From: Fragum whitleyi | Taxonomy: Eukaryota; Mollusca; Bivalvia; Cardiida; Cardiidae | Reading direction: 5' to 3' | DNA length: 64,000 nt | NCBI GenBank assembly: GCA_948146395.1 | Contig: OX411551.1 | Span: 47,448,854 to 47,512,853 of the forward strand | Part shown: positions 46,106 to 56,296 of the stretch, piece by piece | Numbering within the stretch: position 1 is the first letter of the stretch | How the letters are laid out: every line of letters starts with the position of its first letter | Translations under genes and position numbers: made by a program | The notes under the pieces: model-generated | Seen by the model: the letters and a program-made list of their open reading frames with translations, nothing else | What the model was told of the DNA's origin: nothing | Database searches by the model: none

Positions 46106-46547
46106 TAATCGGCACTGAATCAACGCTATTATTGCATAAAAAGATAGGTAAGAGCAAAATTATTTTGTGGAAGCGATATAAAACCAGTTTCAAAACTACT
46201 TAAATGCCACCATGCATTACACCGTCCATGTTGTTTATACCGACGTTGCTTGGTTAATTTATCACGTCACACAATTTATCGTGGGATTTAGAGAAACGTC
46301 TTTAGGTATGCTCTATAATAATGTTGGACAAGGAAACTGATAAATTCTATAGTTCCAGACCGAGAATATTTAAGTCAGGGCGGTAGCGGCACGCAAATTT
46401 ACTTATTTATTAGTTTTCTCTCGTTAACGCCCAGGCATTGTCCGTTAACATATGCCTATAACGACTCGAAAATGCACATTTTATGCAATAACAGTTGTTT
46501 ATGCCAATGTCTGTTAAACCACAATTAATCATCATTCAATTAAAAAT

Positions 46548-49500
46548 TTAGAACTGAAAAACATGTCTTCTTGAAGAGCTTTTTGAGGCAACTAAGGTTG
46601 GCTGTGGCAACTTCTTAAGAATGGACGTTATAGGTTCCTGGGAAATGTCTGTTTTAGTTGGCCATTTGTAAAGGTTTTTGCCCATCTCATGCATGTACTG
46701 CAATAGGACATCATCACCAGTGACATCTTTGATCTGCAAATAGAGTTGTATTCAAGGCATTTAAATTTTACAATAGTCAGTTTCTAAGTCTTAAGCTGCA
46801 AGACTGTTTGGTAAATTCTAGGGTTGGTTTAGATGTCAAGATTTTGTTAAGTTTTATCAGAATAATAATGAAGCTTGAATCTTAAATGTTTGAGCTTTGC
46901 ATTCTAATATTTCAGAGCCAATTTAAATCATTTATACATGCATTTACTTTATGTGTAAACACCCTAAATAAAAAAAAAGCAGCATTTGAAAATAAAGTAA
47001 GAAAAAAAAACCAACTGTGAAAAACTGTTCAGAACATGAAGAACCTAAAACAAAAATAACAATTTCAAGTATCATTAAACTTCAAAAACTGACAATATAA
47101 CATTCAAAACAAAACCAAAACCAAAATAACACATATGTTCAAGTTAAGTACTCTACCTCTGCAGCGTATTCAATGCTGCGTTTTCCAGCAGATAGAGCCA
47201 CAAGCACAAAGTCCCCAACCTGGTAATCGAGCCTAAGAAAGGAACCAAATGCCCTCTACATATAATTCAATATGAAAATCATTTGTGAGTTTGCTTCAAA
47301 TAACATTAAAATCAGAGACTGTGATTATCAAATTACTTAGCAGATGGACATATTTTTACTCATTTACTGCCTTTTCTACATTTATTTTCAATTTGATGAC
47401 AAGATGACGAGCAAATACATTGATCCTGACACTTGACCTACAACATCTTGACCCTCAAAATGACTAGTTTGCTTCCCATATTTCAGTTCACTGTTGGTGA
47501 TCCCAAACTTAAATGTTTGTATAAGAAATATGAAGAACATACAAGGATAGGTTTTACCAGCCTGAGAACAGATTGAGGGGTCAGCACAATACTATTGTAA
47601 GTGCCTAAGAAAATATAGGCACTTACAATAGTATTGCACTGATCCCACGAGATGTTCATGATTTGATATGCACTTACCTATTTTCATTCTCGCCAAACAG
47701 AATATTTGGTTGCTCTAACTTTGATTCAGGATCAGAAGGCATAACATCATGATCTGAGACAGATTCCACCATGTCACCTGTAGAAATAAATTAATTTTGT
47801 TATAGTTCAGAATACTACTGGCTAGTTATCTTAAAGACAGATGGCTGCTTTATGAAGGAAAAAAAGTATTAGATATTAGATAATAGACATGTATTTGAGT
47901 AAATGGCAAGATTAAAAAAAACTTACCCATGTCAATATTGAAAGAATTTTGTTATTATTCCTGCTTAATCCAGCTACATTTACTTACAGAAAAATGTTTA
48001 AATTATAATTTTCAGATTATAGATATGCATCAATACTCACCTATGTCTATATCAAAGCTGTTGTCTTTACATATGTCGGCCATGCTGTTGTCTTTACATA
48101 TGTCGGCCATAACAACATCAATGTCTGTGAAGTAAATTAAATGAATTAGTCAAAAATGTTTATGTTTGTTGTTCAACTATAAAACCAATTGTAATAGGGT
48201 ACTGTACCTTTTGGTTTACCCATCCCAACACAGTAATACCTTTAAACACCTCTGTGGTTAAAGGCATTTGAAAACATTTTGAAAAACAGAAAAATTGTGG
48301 AAAACATGCAATTTTTCAAGAATGTGTTCTACTCTAGCATAAAGCAAAAATTATTTTTTTTATTCTAAATTTGTCGTCAGCAAACCCTTTCAATTTGAAA
48401 ATTTTACTGTGTGTGAATCTTTTCATACAGTTTTCTATCCTGTCAAAGCACTCTAAAATCAATCCTCACCCATCATGTGGTTGTGGATTTACTGAATCTA
48501 CATCTGATTGAAAGATCCTTAACTTTGTAATAAGCCACATCTAAAGAGCCTATTTTGAGCTACCATACTTGGCTCCCTACCGGTTTATACTAATGTAGGC
48601 TATTATAGCATTTCATTATGAAACCTTTGTAAGTTATACTAACCTATACTTATGTCACTGGTGTTAAAGCTCATTTCAAGATCTTTGTCTGGTATCAGAA
48701 CTCCTGGGTCTGGTGCCAGTTCTGCTGAACATGGTGGCTGATTTGCTTGGACTGGTGGCTGCAACACAGGATCTACAGGCTGAACCACTGGGTCAGATGG
48801 TTGTTCTACTGGGTCATGTGGCTGTTCTGCCAGGTCTAGTGGCTGAACCACTGGGTCTGGTGGCTGTTCTACTTGATCTAGTGGCTGAACCACTGGGTCT
48901 GGTGGCTGGTCTGCCTGTTCAAGTGACTGATCCACTAGTTCTGGTGGCTGTTCTACTTGATCTAGTGGCTGAGCCACTGGGTCTCGTGGCTGGTCTGCCT
49001 GTTCAAGTGACTGATCCACTAGTTCTGGTGGCTGTTCTACTTGATCTAGTGGCTGAGCCACTGGGTCTGGTGGCTGTTCTGCCTGGTCTAGTGGCTGAAC
49101 CACTGGATCTGGTTGCTGTTCTACTTGATCTAGTGGCTGAGCCACTGGGTCTTGTGGCTGTTCTGCCTGATCTTGTGGCTGAACCACTGGATCTGGTGGC
49201 TGTTCTACTTGATCTAGTGGCTGAGCCACTGGGTCTGGTGGCTGTTCTGCCTGGTCTTGTGGCTGAACCACTGGATCTGGTGGCTGTACTGCTGGGTTTG
49301 GTGGCTGTATCCCTAAATCTGCAGCATCTGATATTATTGAGGAAAATATACATGAAACTTATGTTTGAAATGAATCATGAAGGATGATTTTAAAGAACAC
49401 AAAGACCAAGCTTGCAAATTTGCCAAACCTCAGTCATTACAAAAAAAATTCTTTGTAATATTGCTTTCATTTGATGTGAGATGTTTCTGGCTTAATATTC

Positions 49501-51755
49501 AATTGTCTGAACAGCTGATTTCACTTATGAAAGAAAAAATATAGATGATATCACGTACTTGAATGAGTGACAACAGCTATTGAAATAAGAAGCGATATTA
49601 CAAAACGGTAATAAAAAGTTAGACAATAAATTCAAGGAATAAAGACTTCAAAACAGAAAAGGATACTCTTCAGCGTGATTCTCTTCCAGTCACCAACAAC
49701 ATTTTGATTCGAGCAAGGATTCTGAGACGGTGTGGTAGATAAACAGCCATCGCAGAAACACGACAGCGACCTTGTAAGGATCACCCCAGCGTGAACTCCG
49801 CGGATTGAATGTAGCTTTCTAGTTCCAGGAACTGTTCTGCAGTTTCGAGCTAATCGATTATGATCTATGGAATCCGATCCAACCCACAAAACTGTCCTCC
49901 TCTTGTGATTGCAGGAACCATTTGGATGTTCTGGCTTCTTTTCAACAATTGGCTTAGCAACCTCAAAAAACATCTGAGCATTGTAGACAAGCGCCTCCCC
50001 ATTCCTGACAGCTCTTGCAACAGCAGACTTTATAACACCACCTTCACCATCACAACGATTTTTTCCGTGGCGAGAGCCATAATACCCCCTTTCCATTTCA
50101 AACCCAAAGTCGGTCACTGACATACTGGCATCCATGAAGGCCGTCTTGCACTTGTATTGTGCCGCACATCCATCTGTGAGTAGAAAGGCTTTCTTAATAT
50201 CAAGTCCTCTATTAGTGGTCAAGTGGTTGAATACATTGGCCAAAAATACATGTACGGTATGGGTATCATGCTGCAGGTCATCTGACACAATATCAATTAC
50301 CTCTTCAACTATTTGCCCTTGGCATCTAGCACAGTTGTATCGTGTAACGGTAGGATGAATTGTCACAGAGTCCTTGGCCCAATGTGCCCCTTGAATTTCA
50401 TTCTGTTGAAAGCATGTGTAGTTTTCTGCGTAGTCAGCAGTAACAACAACTGAATCCTGTGGCACTTTGTTGTTAAGATTCGCAAATTGATGCTGTTGCC
50501 AAGTAGCAATATAGAGATGTTCACATAGGAAAGTAACTTCTTCCAACAGCTCTGCTATGAGTAATTGGGGAGTGCCCTTTCGTTTCACAATCTGGCGTTT
50601 TGTCATAGATTTTCCAGTTTTTGGATTCACTGTTTGAACATAGTCCCAAATTGACCACTCCACTTGCATATCTCCTACTAAAAATCCCTGAAGGTGATCA
50701 GCGAGCTTCTTTGTCCCACATTTAACACATTTTCCCTCTACACATGGCTTTTTATAAAACCCATTTTCTTTTTCACATAGGCACATTTCAACAGCCTTGT
50801 GCACATCTCTCGGGACAATATTTACACCTGAGCCTTCCCTGGCAGCTAATTTATTGAGGCAAACTAATTTCAGTCTTACATTTTCGCAGTACTCGCAGAG
50901 GCATTGGACCAGTGACCTCTTGCTTTGTGTTTTTACATCTTTGGGTCTCATGCTAGCAAACTTTGAGAAAGACACTTTTTGTTCAGGATTTTTGGCTTTA
51001 AAGTCTTCATAAACAGTTCTAAGTGACTTATTGAGCACATACTTTGGTATGAGATCATATTTCAATGACTTAACATTAGGAATGTTTACAGAGTTGTATT
51101 CTGCTCTATATGCTGACAAAATTAAGCCATGAGTTGCAGTTTCAACGGAATCTTTCCTTTTCTTTCTGTCTGTGGATTCAGCTAAGTACTTTGAAGTTAC
51201 ACCAAGGGCTTTTGTTACATTATATTTCAAGCCATATTTCCTTTTCAAGCTTTCAGCTATGCGAGTAACAAAAATCTGTTTGTGCTTCTGTATTCTACCG
51301 TCCATATTTTGTATAGACTCTTTCAATATCTCTAAACCTTGTGTATGTTCTATAGGCCTACTTGTTTGCTTCTTTGGCTGCATGCATGCTGCTGAATTCT
51401 CACATAGTTTTTGTCTTTTAATTTTCTTTGCCAGCCGATCTTTTTCCCTTATTCTCCTAAGTTTTTGTGGATGAAGACTCCTCCTATAGGCCCTTTTCTT
51501 CTCTCTTTGAACTTTTAGTCGTTCATTTTCCTCCTCAATCTGTTTTCTTGTACGTGGAATGCTCTTTTCTTTCACATGTAAGGCCTTTTTCTTTCTTTCG
51601 TTGCGCATCTTTTGCATTCTCAACCTGCTTTGCTCACGATTTTTTATAATTTCTGCTTCAGTCCAGAGTGACCGTTTTATTCTCATTCTTTCAGCATGTT
51701 TTTTCTTTCTTTCATCTGAATGTGGCAAGACATTCTTCAGCTTTGGGAAAACCAT
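46548..51755 (-). CDS. putative DDE transposase of element B, six exons, about 1,072 aa
   Basis: Exons: 51755-49667, 49327-48644, 48124-48041, 47777-47678, 47232-47157, 46733-46548; every junction keeps the frame (phases 1,1,1,2,0). An acceptor (TGTTAAATTTCAG) just before the ATG implies a 5' UTR intron. Residues 10-120 are very basic and helical. Cys clusters follow (CLCEYC at 285-290; C325, C327, C338, C343, C346). The likely catalytic core has VTADYAENY (D441), a WAKDSVTIHP block, SDDLQHD, LLTDGCAAQYK (D528) and SRHGKNRCDGEGG (D569/E571). Exon 2 is a heptad-repeat linker; exons 5-6 form a VGDFVLVALSAGKR...YKWP domain. This DxAENY/DGxxxQYK/CDGxGG signature recurs in uncharacterised transposon-like animal proteins as I recall; transposition activity is inferred. 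The first donor (AAGA/GTATCC) is weak. Confidence 0.7.
47587..47636. repeat. perfect 21-bp inverted repeat, 8-nt loop, in a transposase intron
   Basis: Arms 47587-47607 and 47616-47636 are exact complements around AGAAAATA, and pairing continues imperfectly outward for about 10 bp. TATAGGCACTTACAA in the right arm resembles TATAGGCAGTTACAA in the 6833-6859 arm. Confidence 0.8.
47928..47965 (-). pseudogene. decayed duplicate of a small transposase exon
   Basis: On the minus strand, AATTCTTTCAATATTGACAT plus a good donor (G/GTAAGT) would encode NSFNID(M), like the ends of exon 2 (SFNTSDIS) and exon 3 (NSFDIDI). The only upstream acceptor would place two TAA codons in frame, so it cannot be used. 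Exon 3 joins exon 4 in phase without it. Confidence 0.5.
48644..49327 (-). repeat. 21-bp coding minisatellite (heptad repeat exon)
   Basis: About 28 tandem 7-residue units alternate between forms such as VEQPPDP and VAQPLDQ. The period of 21 bp leaves several frames open, which explains the long frames on both strands. In the sense frame it forms a Pro/Gln/Asp-rich, probably disordered 228-codon linker of the transposase. Confidence 0.85.
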
Positions 51756-52358
51756 TGTTATCTGAAATTTAACAATAATGCCTTTCTTAAATGGCTGCTT
51801 TAATTTTCAGTCAGGTGGCTTCTTTAATTTTTGCATGATGAAAGTTATGCAGTGACCTTTATTCTCAATCAACTCAATGCATCTTTTTTAAAGTGTCAAA
51901 TTCTGTCAAAAATTTACAATTTTCTTTCTAATCAGCATCTTTAGTACCTATAATTTACACATTTCCACACAACAATATTTTAAACTGGTCAAAATTGAAA
52001 AAAAGCTGCAGACAACAATTTTTAAGTTGATAAAATTTTAAGTTTTACCTCGTTTTTCAGAGAACATTGTGCATAATGAAGAAATTTCTTCATTTTCCAC
52101 AATGTTTTCCGAAGCTTTTTTCCATCAGGGCGTTAAAAGGTGTGATTGTGTGGGAATTGGTTAAAAATTAAAAACTTTTATTGCAGATAAGTACATCCTG
52201 TCCATGTCAGATAGGTGTGTACACTCATTTTAGTTAGCTCAAATAACCACCATAAAAAGCTTGTTTGTACTCTGTGTTTGTTTTGTATGGGGTTTAATGC
52301 CATGTTTACTGCTATGGTCATACTATGGAGTTCAGCACATCTAATATGTTTCCCTGAC
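51756..52358. other. 5' region of the transposase gene
   Basis: AT-rich sequence upstream of exon 1, expected to hold the 5' UTR intron. A short GTTTGTTTTGTATGGGGTTT fragment near 52275 recalls a SINE tail. No promoter could be assigned. Confidence 0.4.
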
Positions 52359-52525
52359 TTAAGGTAGTGGATCCGTAATAGTTCTGCAACGTTTCGGACG
52401 TAATAAACTTTAAGAGTTGACCAAGGTTTCCCTATGATTTTCATTAGAAAACCCAAGTCAACATTGTGAAAGTTCATTAGTTCCGAAATGTTGTGGAACT
52501 ATTGCCGGTCCACTACCGAAATTAA
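52359..52525. mobile_element. palindromic MITE, copy 2
   Basis: Same arms as 7601-7772 (AAGGTAGTGGATCCGTAATA and TGTGGAACTATTGCCGGTCC), with the shared centre ATGATTTTCATTAG. TTAA is present on the left; the right edge has GAAA then TTAA. Confidence 0.6.
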
Positions 52526-52579
52526 ACCAGTCACGTAATCACTTCATTTCCCAACATGTCGCTGACTTGTAACATTCTC

Positions 52580-53000
52580 ATATAATCGGAAATAAAACTA
52601 GGTGTTTGTCACAGGACAACTGCTATCGAGCCCGCTATTTGACCTCGAGCTTAGACCATGACCTTTGAAACAAACAGCACTCCTACTTATGATGGTGAAC
52701 AATTGTACCAAGTTATTTTGTATTCCATCGATAAATATATAAGTTATTGCCTGTACAAAATCTGACAGACTGACACATGGACAGACAGACGAAAGGACAG
52801 ACACATTAACGTATCAACACGGAAACTTTTGTAGTACAGCTATGTCTCGCTCACCGCAAGGGGGCTCAACAACAACAGTGCTGAGGATATTTTTTTCATT
52901 TGAGATATGTCTCTACTAGGACTTGAACCCATGACCTCCAGGTCATAAGTTTGAGACGCTATCAACTGGGCTATCCCAGCAGGACAGTAGCCTGTTCGTG
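52580..53000. repeat. interspersed repeat fragment and tRNA-like block
   Basis: 52590-52805 has AAGTTATTGCCTGTACAAAA followed by GACAGAC words, a common bivalve repeat module. At 52912-52985 the minus strand carries a tRNA-like block (TAGCCCAGTTGATAGCG as A box, GGTTCAAGTCC as B box), probably a SINE head rather than a functional tRNA because no proper anticodon stem forms. Confidence 0.5.
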
Positions 53001-53047
53001 GCACCCTAACAACTGAGCCGCAGCCCCTAGTTTAGATCAATATGGGA

Positions 53048-54243
53048 ATGTAACAAAGACAGACAAAACTGTCTGTCTATGTTTGTTACTATGCTTATAG
53101 AATTATCATTTATCCATAAATAACAATATTTATTTTCTTCAATATTTGGGATGTTTTAGAACAACTCTAGAAATGAATTTCAATTTGAAAAGCAAAATAT
53201 TCCAAACCCCATGTCTACAAACCCAAAATGAATATAATCACGTAACAATGACAGAAAATTAGTTCTGTCTATGTTTGTGACAATGCAAAAGGCACCAATT
53301 CCAAAATCAAAATGCAAATGATGTTCTTGTATTAAGTTTTTCATCTTTATACATCAAAACAACACTTAACCCAGTGAAATTATTTTCCCTGCAAACCATT
53401 GCCATGTTCATTCAATGATCAAAGTTCGCTTAACGTAACAAGGACAGTTTTTTATGTCTGTCCATGTTTGTAACCGTTATTACAAGAGCAATTTGATTAA
53501 GACAACTAGAAGATTTTTTCATCGATACATTCATGAATTTAAAAGCTAAAATCAAGCACTGGTCATTTATTCCAAGCAACCATGATAAAGTTATCAGCCA
53601 GACAAAATAACAAACGTAACCATGACAGATATCATTTTTCGGTCCATGTTACGTTTAACTCTCGGTCAAATCTGTCCTAAATGGCTAAAAATAGATGCTA
53701 GAACTATCAACAAGAGGGATTTCCCGAGAACTAGCGATTCGGTCTTTCAGATAAAGTTCGGTCTGTATTTTCTGTTGGAAATTCTAATTATATTTAACAT
53801 TTGCGGCCTTGGATATCTGAATACATGTGGATTAACGTAACAAACAAGAACACGTAACAAACTCACTTTTTTGGACAGAAGCCACGCTATTTCTTCCCTC
53901 TGCCGCGCCGCTTATCTACCCGCTTTCTTCCATAGATAAACAACGGAACTGAGCCTAAACGCATGCGCGACCCCCGTCTATTTAAATAAATATCGTAATC
54001 TATCTATTTTTAGACTGGGAAAATACCAGATCACGTAACACTATATTTTTAGACAGACGCCGGAATAGAAACGAAAAAAGTATCTAGAACTTAATTTTAC
54101 TTTTCTTAATGCAAAACTTAGGCCCTAAATATGACAACTTTACAAGTTCTCAAAGATAGGGGAAATTAACTTGTTTAATTTCAATCATCTGGAAAGTTAT
54201 TTTTGAACGGAAGTTTTTTACTTATGTGGACAGACGTTACGTG
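53048..54243. repeat. array of seven GTAAC...GACAGAC boxes about 190 bp apart
   Basis: Boxes begin near 53050, 53241, 53434, 53614, 53836, 54033 and 54225. Several are inverted repeats: GTAACAAAGACAGAC pairs with GTCTGTCTATGTTTGTTAC at 53050-53089, and similar pairs occur at 53241-53281 and 53434-53472. Sequence between boxes is not obviously repeated. They lie in the right half of element B, upstream of the transposase gene. Confidence 0.75.
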
Positions 54244-54872
54244 AAAATGGTGGGAGGGTTTGGCGACGAACATGAAATGACAGGCTGCGCATTTTATCCT
54301 GGCATTTGCATTATTTACAAGCGAAAGTATGTATTAATCACAGAAGGAAAGTTTCTGGTTGTTTTCTTATTCACATCGTATCATTTTGATGGTCGCTTTT
54401 ATTGTGGATTTCAACGTTACTGCACTCACTCAAAACAATGCAGCCCTCGCAAACTCATTTGAACGTCAAACATATTGTTTAAAGCATACCACAGCAATAT
54501 TGTTAAAAGTATCTTTTTAAAGTATATTTTCTATGATAAGATATAAAAAATATTGAAAGAATGTGTACTTTATGGATTATGCGTAATTCAAAAATAGTAC
54601 TGATTTAATTCATTGAGCAAATTCTAACCCATTTATAAAGAAATAAAGGGTAATTGTGCAACCAAACTTTGTACCTACAGCTTAAAGTAAAAGCTATAAG
54701 TTTTAACACTTGGAAGTTTTTATTTAAAGACTGACCAACCAAGAATAATGGTCTTTGGGAACAATTAAAGTTATTCTAACAAGGAAAGAAGGTGTTTGGA
54801 GGGGGGATTCCTTAGTTTGAAAAAAATTCCTGAAATTCCAACATGGAATTACAAAAATTCCTGATTTTGGCC
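54244..54872. other. right terminal region of element B
   Basis: The last ~300 bp match 1861-2190 of the small derivative. The 78-aa frame at 54226-54462 shows no recognisable feature. No other gene is seen. Confidence 0.5.
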
Positions 54873-54888
54873 CTTATTGAGAGCACTG

Positions 54889-55969
54889 TACAATATACTC
54901 TAAAAACACATGTTGCTTAAATAGGACATAGGGTCGAAGATTTATTGGTATGAATCTACATAAATCAACACAATTTGATATATCCATTTCCTATAATTCT
55001 TCTATACCTTTGGGTAACAAGGTTTAATATGGGTTTGATAATATTTGGAATTATGAATTTTTAGCCTAATTCATTAAAACCATGGAATCATTTGTTAATT
55101 TCGCATTCGAATCCGAAGGACTCACTGTTTATTGAGTTGTAAGTTGTCTTATATTTGTAAATAACTTGTTTTGAGCCCTATAGGACAAGATTCTATTACA
55201 AATCATCAAATGTCAGCTTTTTACATACCTTCTATGTGCTATTCTTCTCAAAGTGAAAGGAAAAAGGCAAAAAAAGATTCCAAACGGAAACTCCATTTGA
55301 AAACGGCAGCCATTTTGGATTGGGATTTCTATAGACTGGAGACTTTTTAGACTTGGATATTATCAACTGCATTCGTTTAGGTAAAGTAAATATGCATGTA
55401 GATATTTTTTTTAAAAGTATTTTCAGAAACTATGGCTGTATTTACAGATATTTAAAGATATTTTCTTTAGAATAATAAGATTTTTTCTTTTCTGAGTATA
55501 TTAAGAATTTTTTTCATTATTTTTTTTTTTTTTTTTTTGGGGGGGGGGGGGGGGGGGGCTTCATATTTCACATGTATGATGATTGCTTGGGATATGACCT
55601 TTCTGTTAGAAAAAGTTCTTGGCAATCAGTCAAGGTCAAGGTCATTTTTCAAGGTCAAATTTGTAAAACTTTACATTTTCTAACTTTGTAATGGTAGGTG
55701 ATAAAGCATTGATATTTTACTTATGAATTGCTTGTTACAAAGCCCTTTGGTGGATAGTGAAGTCAAGGTTTTTTGCCAAGGTCAAGGTCATTTTTTGAAG
55801 GTCATTGATTTTCAGCATAAAAACTTGAACATTGGACAAAACATTTCAATGGTAAGTGAAAGATTGATTGAATGGAGTTTACACCGCATTCAACATTTTT
55901 TTAGTTATATCGCAGCATGAATTTTCCTCACAGTACTGATTTCTTTCACATGAAATGTTTAAGTTAGAA
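54889..55969. other. element A interior, right side
   Basis: AT-rich sequence with a T-run followed by ~18 G (about 55525-55558), a block of TCAAGGTCA words (55635-55800) typical of TATGCCCCC-family repeats, and a SINE 3' end on the minus strand at 55862-55919 (AATGGAGTTTACACCGCATT). Confidence 0.5.
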
Positions 55970-56282
55970 AAGTACGCCCCTAACAAAAGTTTAAGTTATT
56001 TTACGCTTGCTGAAAGTGTCTTTCCGCCTCCATAAAAATGCTAAGTCTGTAAAATCCATCTCTAGAAAAATTTAAAGTGTTGAAGTACGCCTGTAAACAT
56101 CAATAGAAATGAAATTCCGCTTCGAATTCATTTTACGCCCGTAATTTCTGATGTATTCCGCCAGTACTTTATGATGTAGCAGAGACGTAAATTTAACTTA
56201 CGCCTGAGTTACAAGCGTAAATGACCGTTTCCGCTTCATTTACGTCTCATTTACGCCTATTTTCCAAGCGGAATCCGCTACA
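55970..56282. repeat. right subterminal motif cluster of element A
   Basis: About fifteen TTACGCC/TTCCGC/TTACGTC words in ~310 bp, mainly in inverted orientation relative to the left cluster, directly inside the right inverted end. Confidence 0.75.
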
Positions 56283-56296
56283 TTTTTTCGTACGGG

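Larger units (their letters stand above)
44660..54888 (-). mobile_element. element B: 10.2-kb DNA transposon with a spliced putative transposase gene
   Basis: The ends are CAGTGCTCTCAATAAG (44660-44675) and its exact complement (54873-54888), identical to those of the 1,257-bp element at 947-2203. The terminal ~350-450 bp on each side also match that element. One gene on the minus strand (46548-51755) encodes a DDE-like protein. Boxes with GTAAC and GACAGAC lie on both sides of the gene. No target duplication is visible at this copy (AATGCA vs TACAAT), so it may be old or rearranged. Superfamily unresolved. Confidence 0.75.
40521..56296. mobile_element. element A: 15.8-kb insertion with TCCYGTACG inverted ends
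   Basis: Exactly bounded because the LTR is known uninterrupted at 27560-27590. The insertion starts TCCTGTACGAAAAA and ends with TTTTTTCGTACGGGA, a 14-bp inverted repeat with one mismatch. The flanks read GGGTA and AGGATTAAG, while the empty LTR reads GGGTAAGGATTAAG, so there is no target duplication. Both subterminal regions are packed with GCGTAA/GCGGAA-type words. Element B accounts for 10.2 kb of the interior; the remaining 5.5 kb is mostly non-coding. Confidence 0.8.

Noticed and set aside
48713..49387. 224-aa plus-strand frame rich in VAEPLGLVAVL
   Set aside because: It is antisense to the heptad minisatellite of the transposase; a 21-bp period keeps several frames open. Splice phases support the minus-strand frame.
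52912..52985. Possible tRNA gene on the minus strand
   Set aside because: A- and B-box-like words are present but the anticodon stem and acceptor stem do not pair properly. It is better read as a SINE head.
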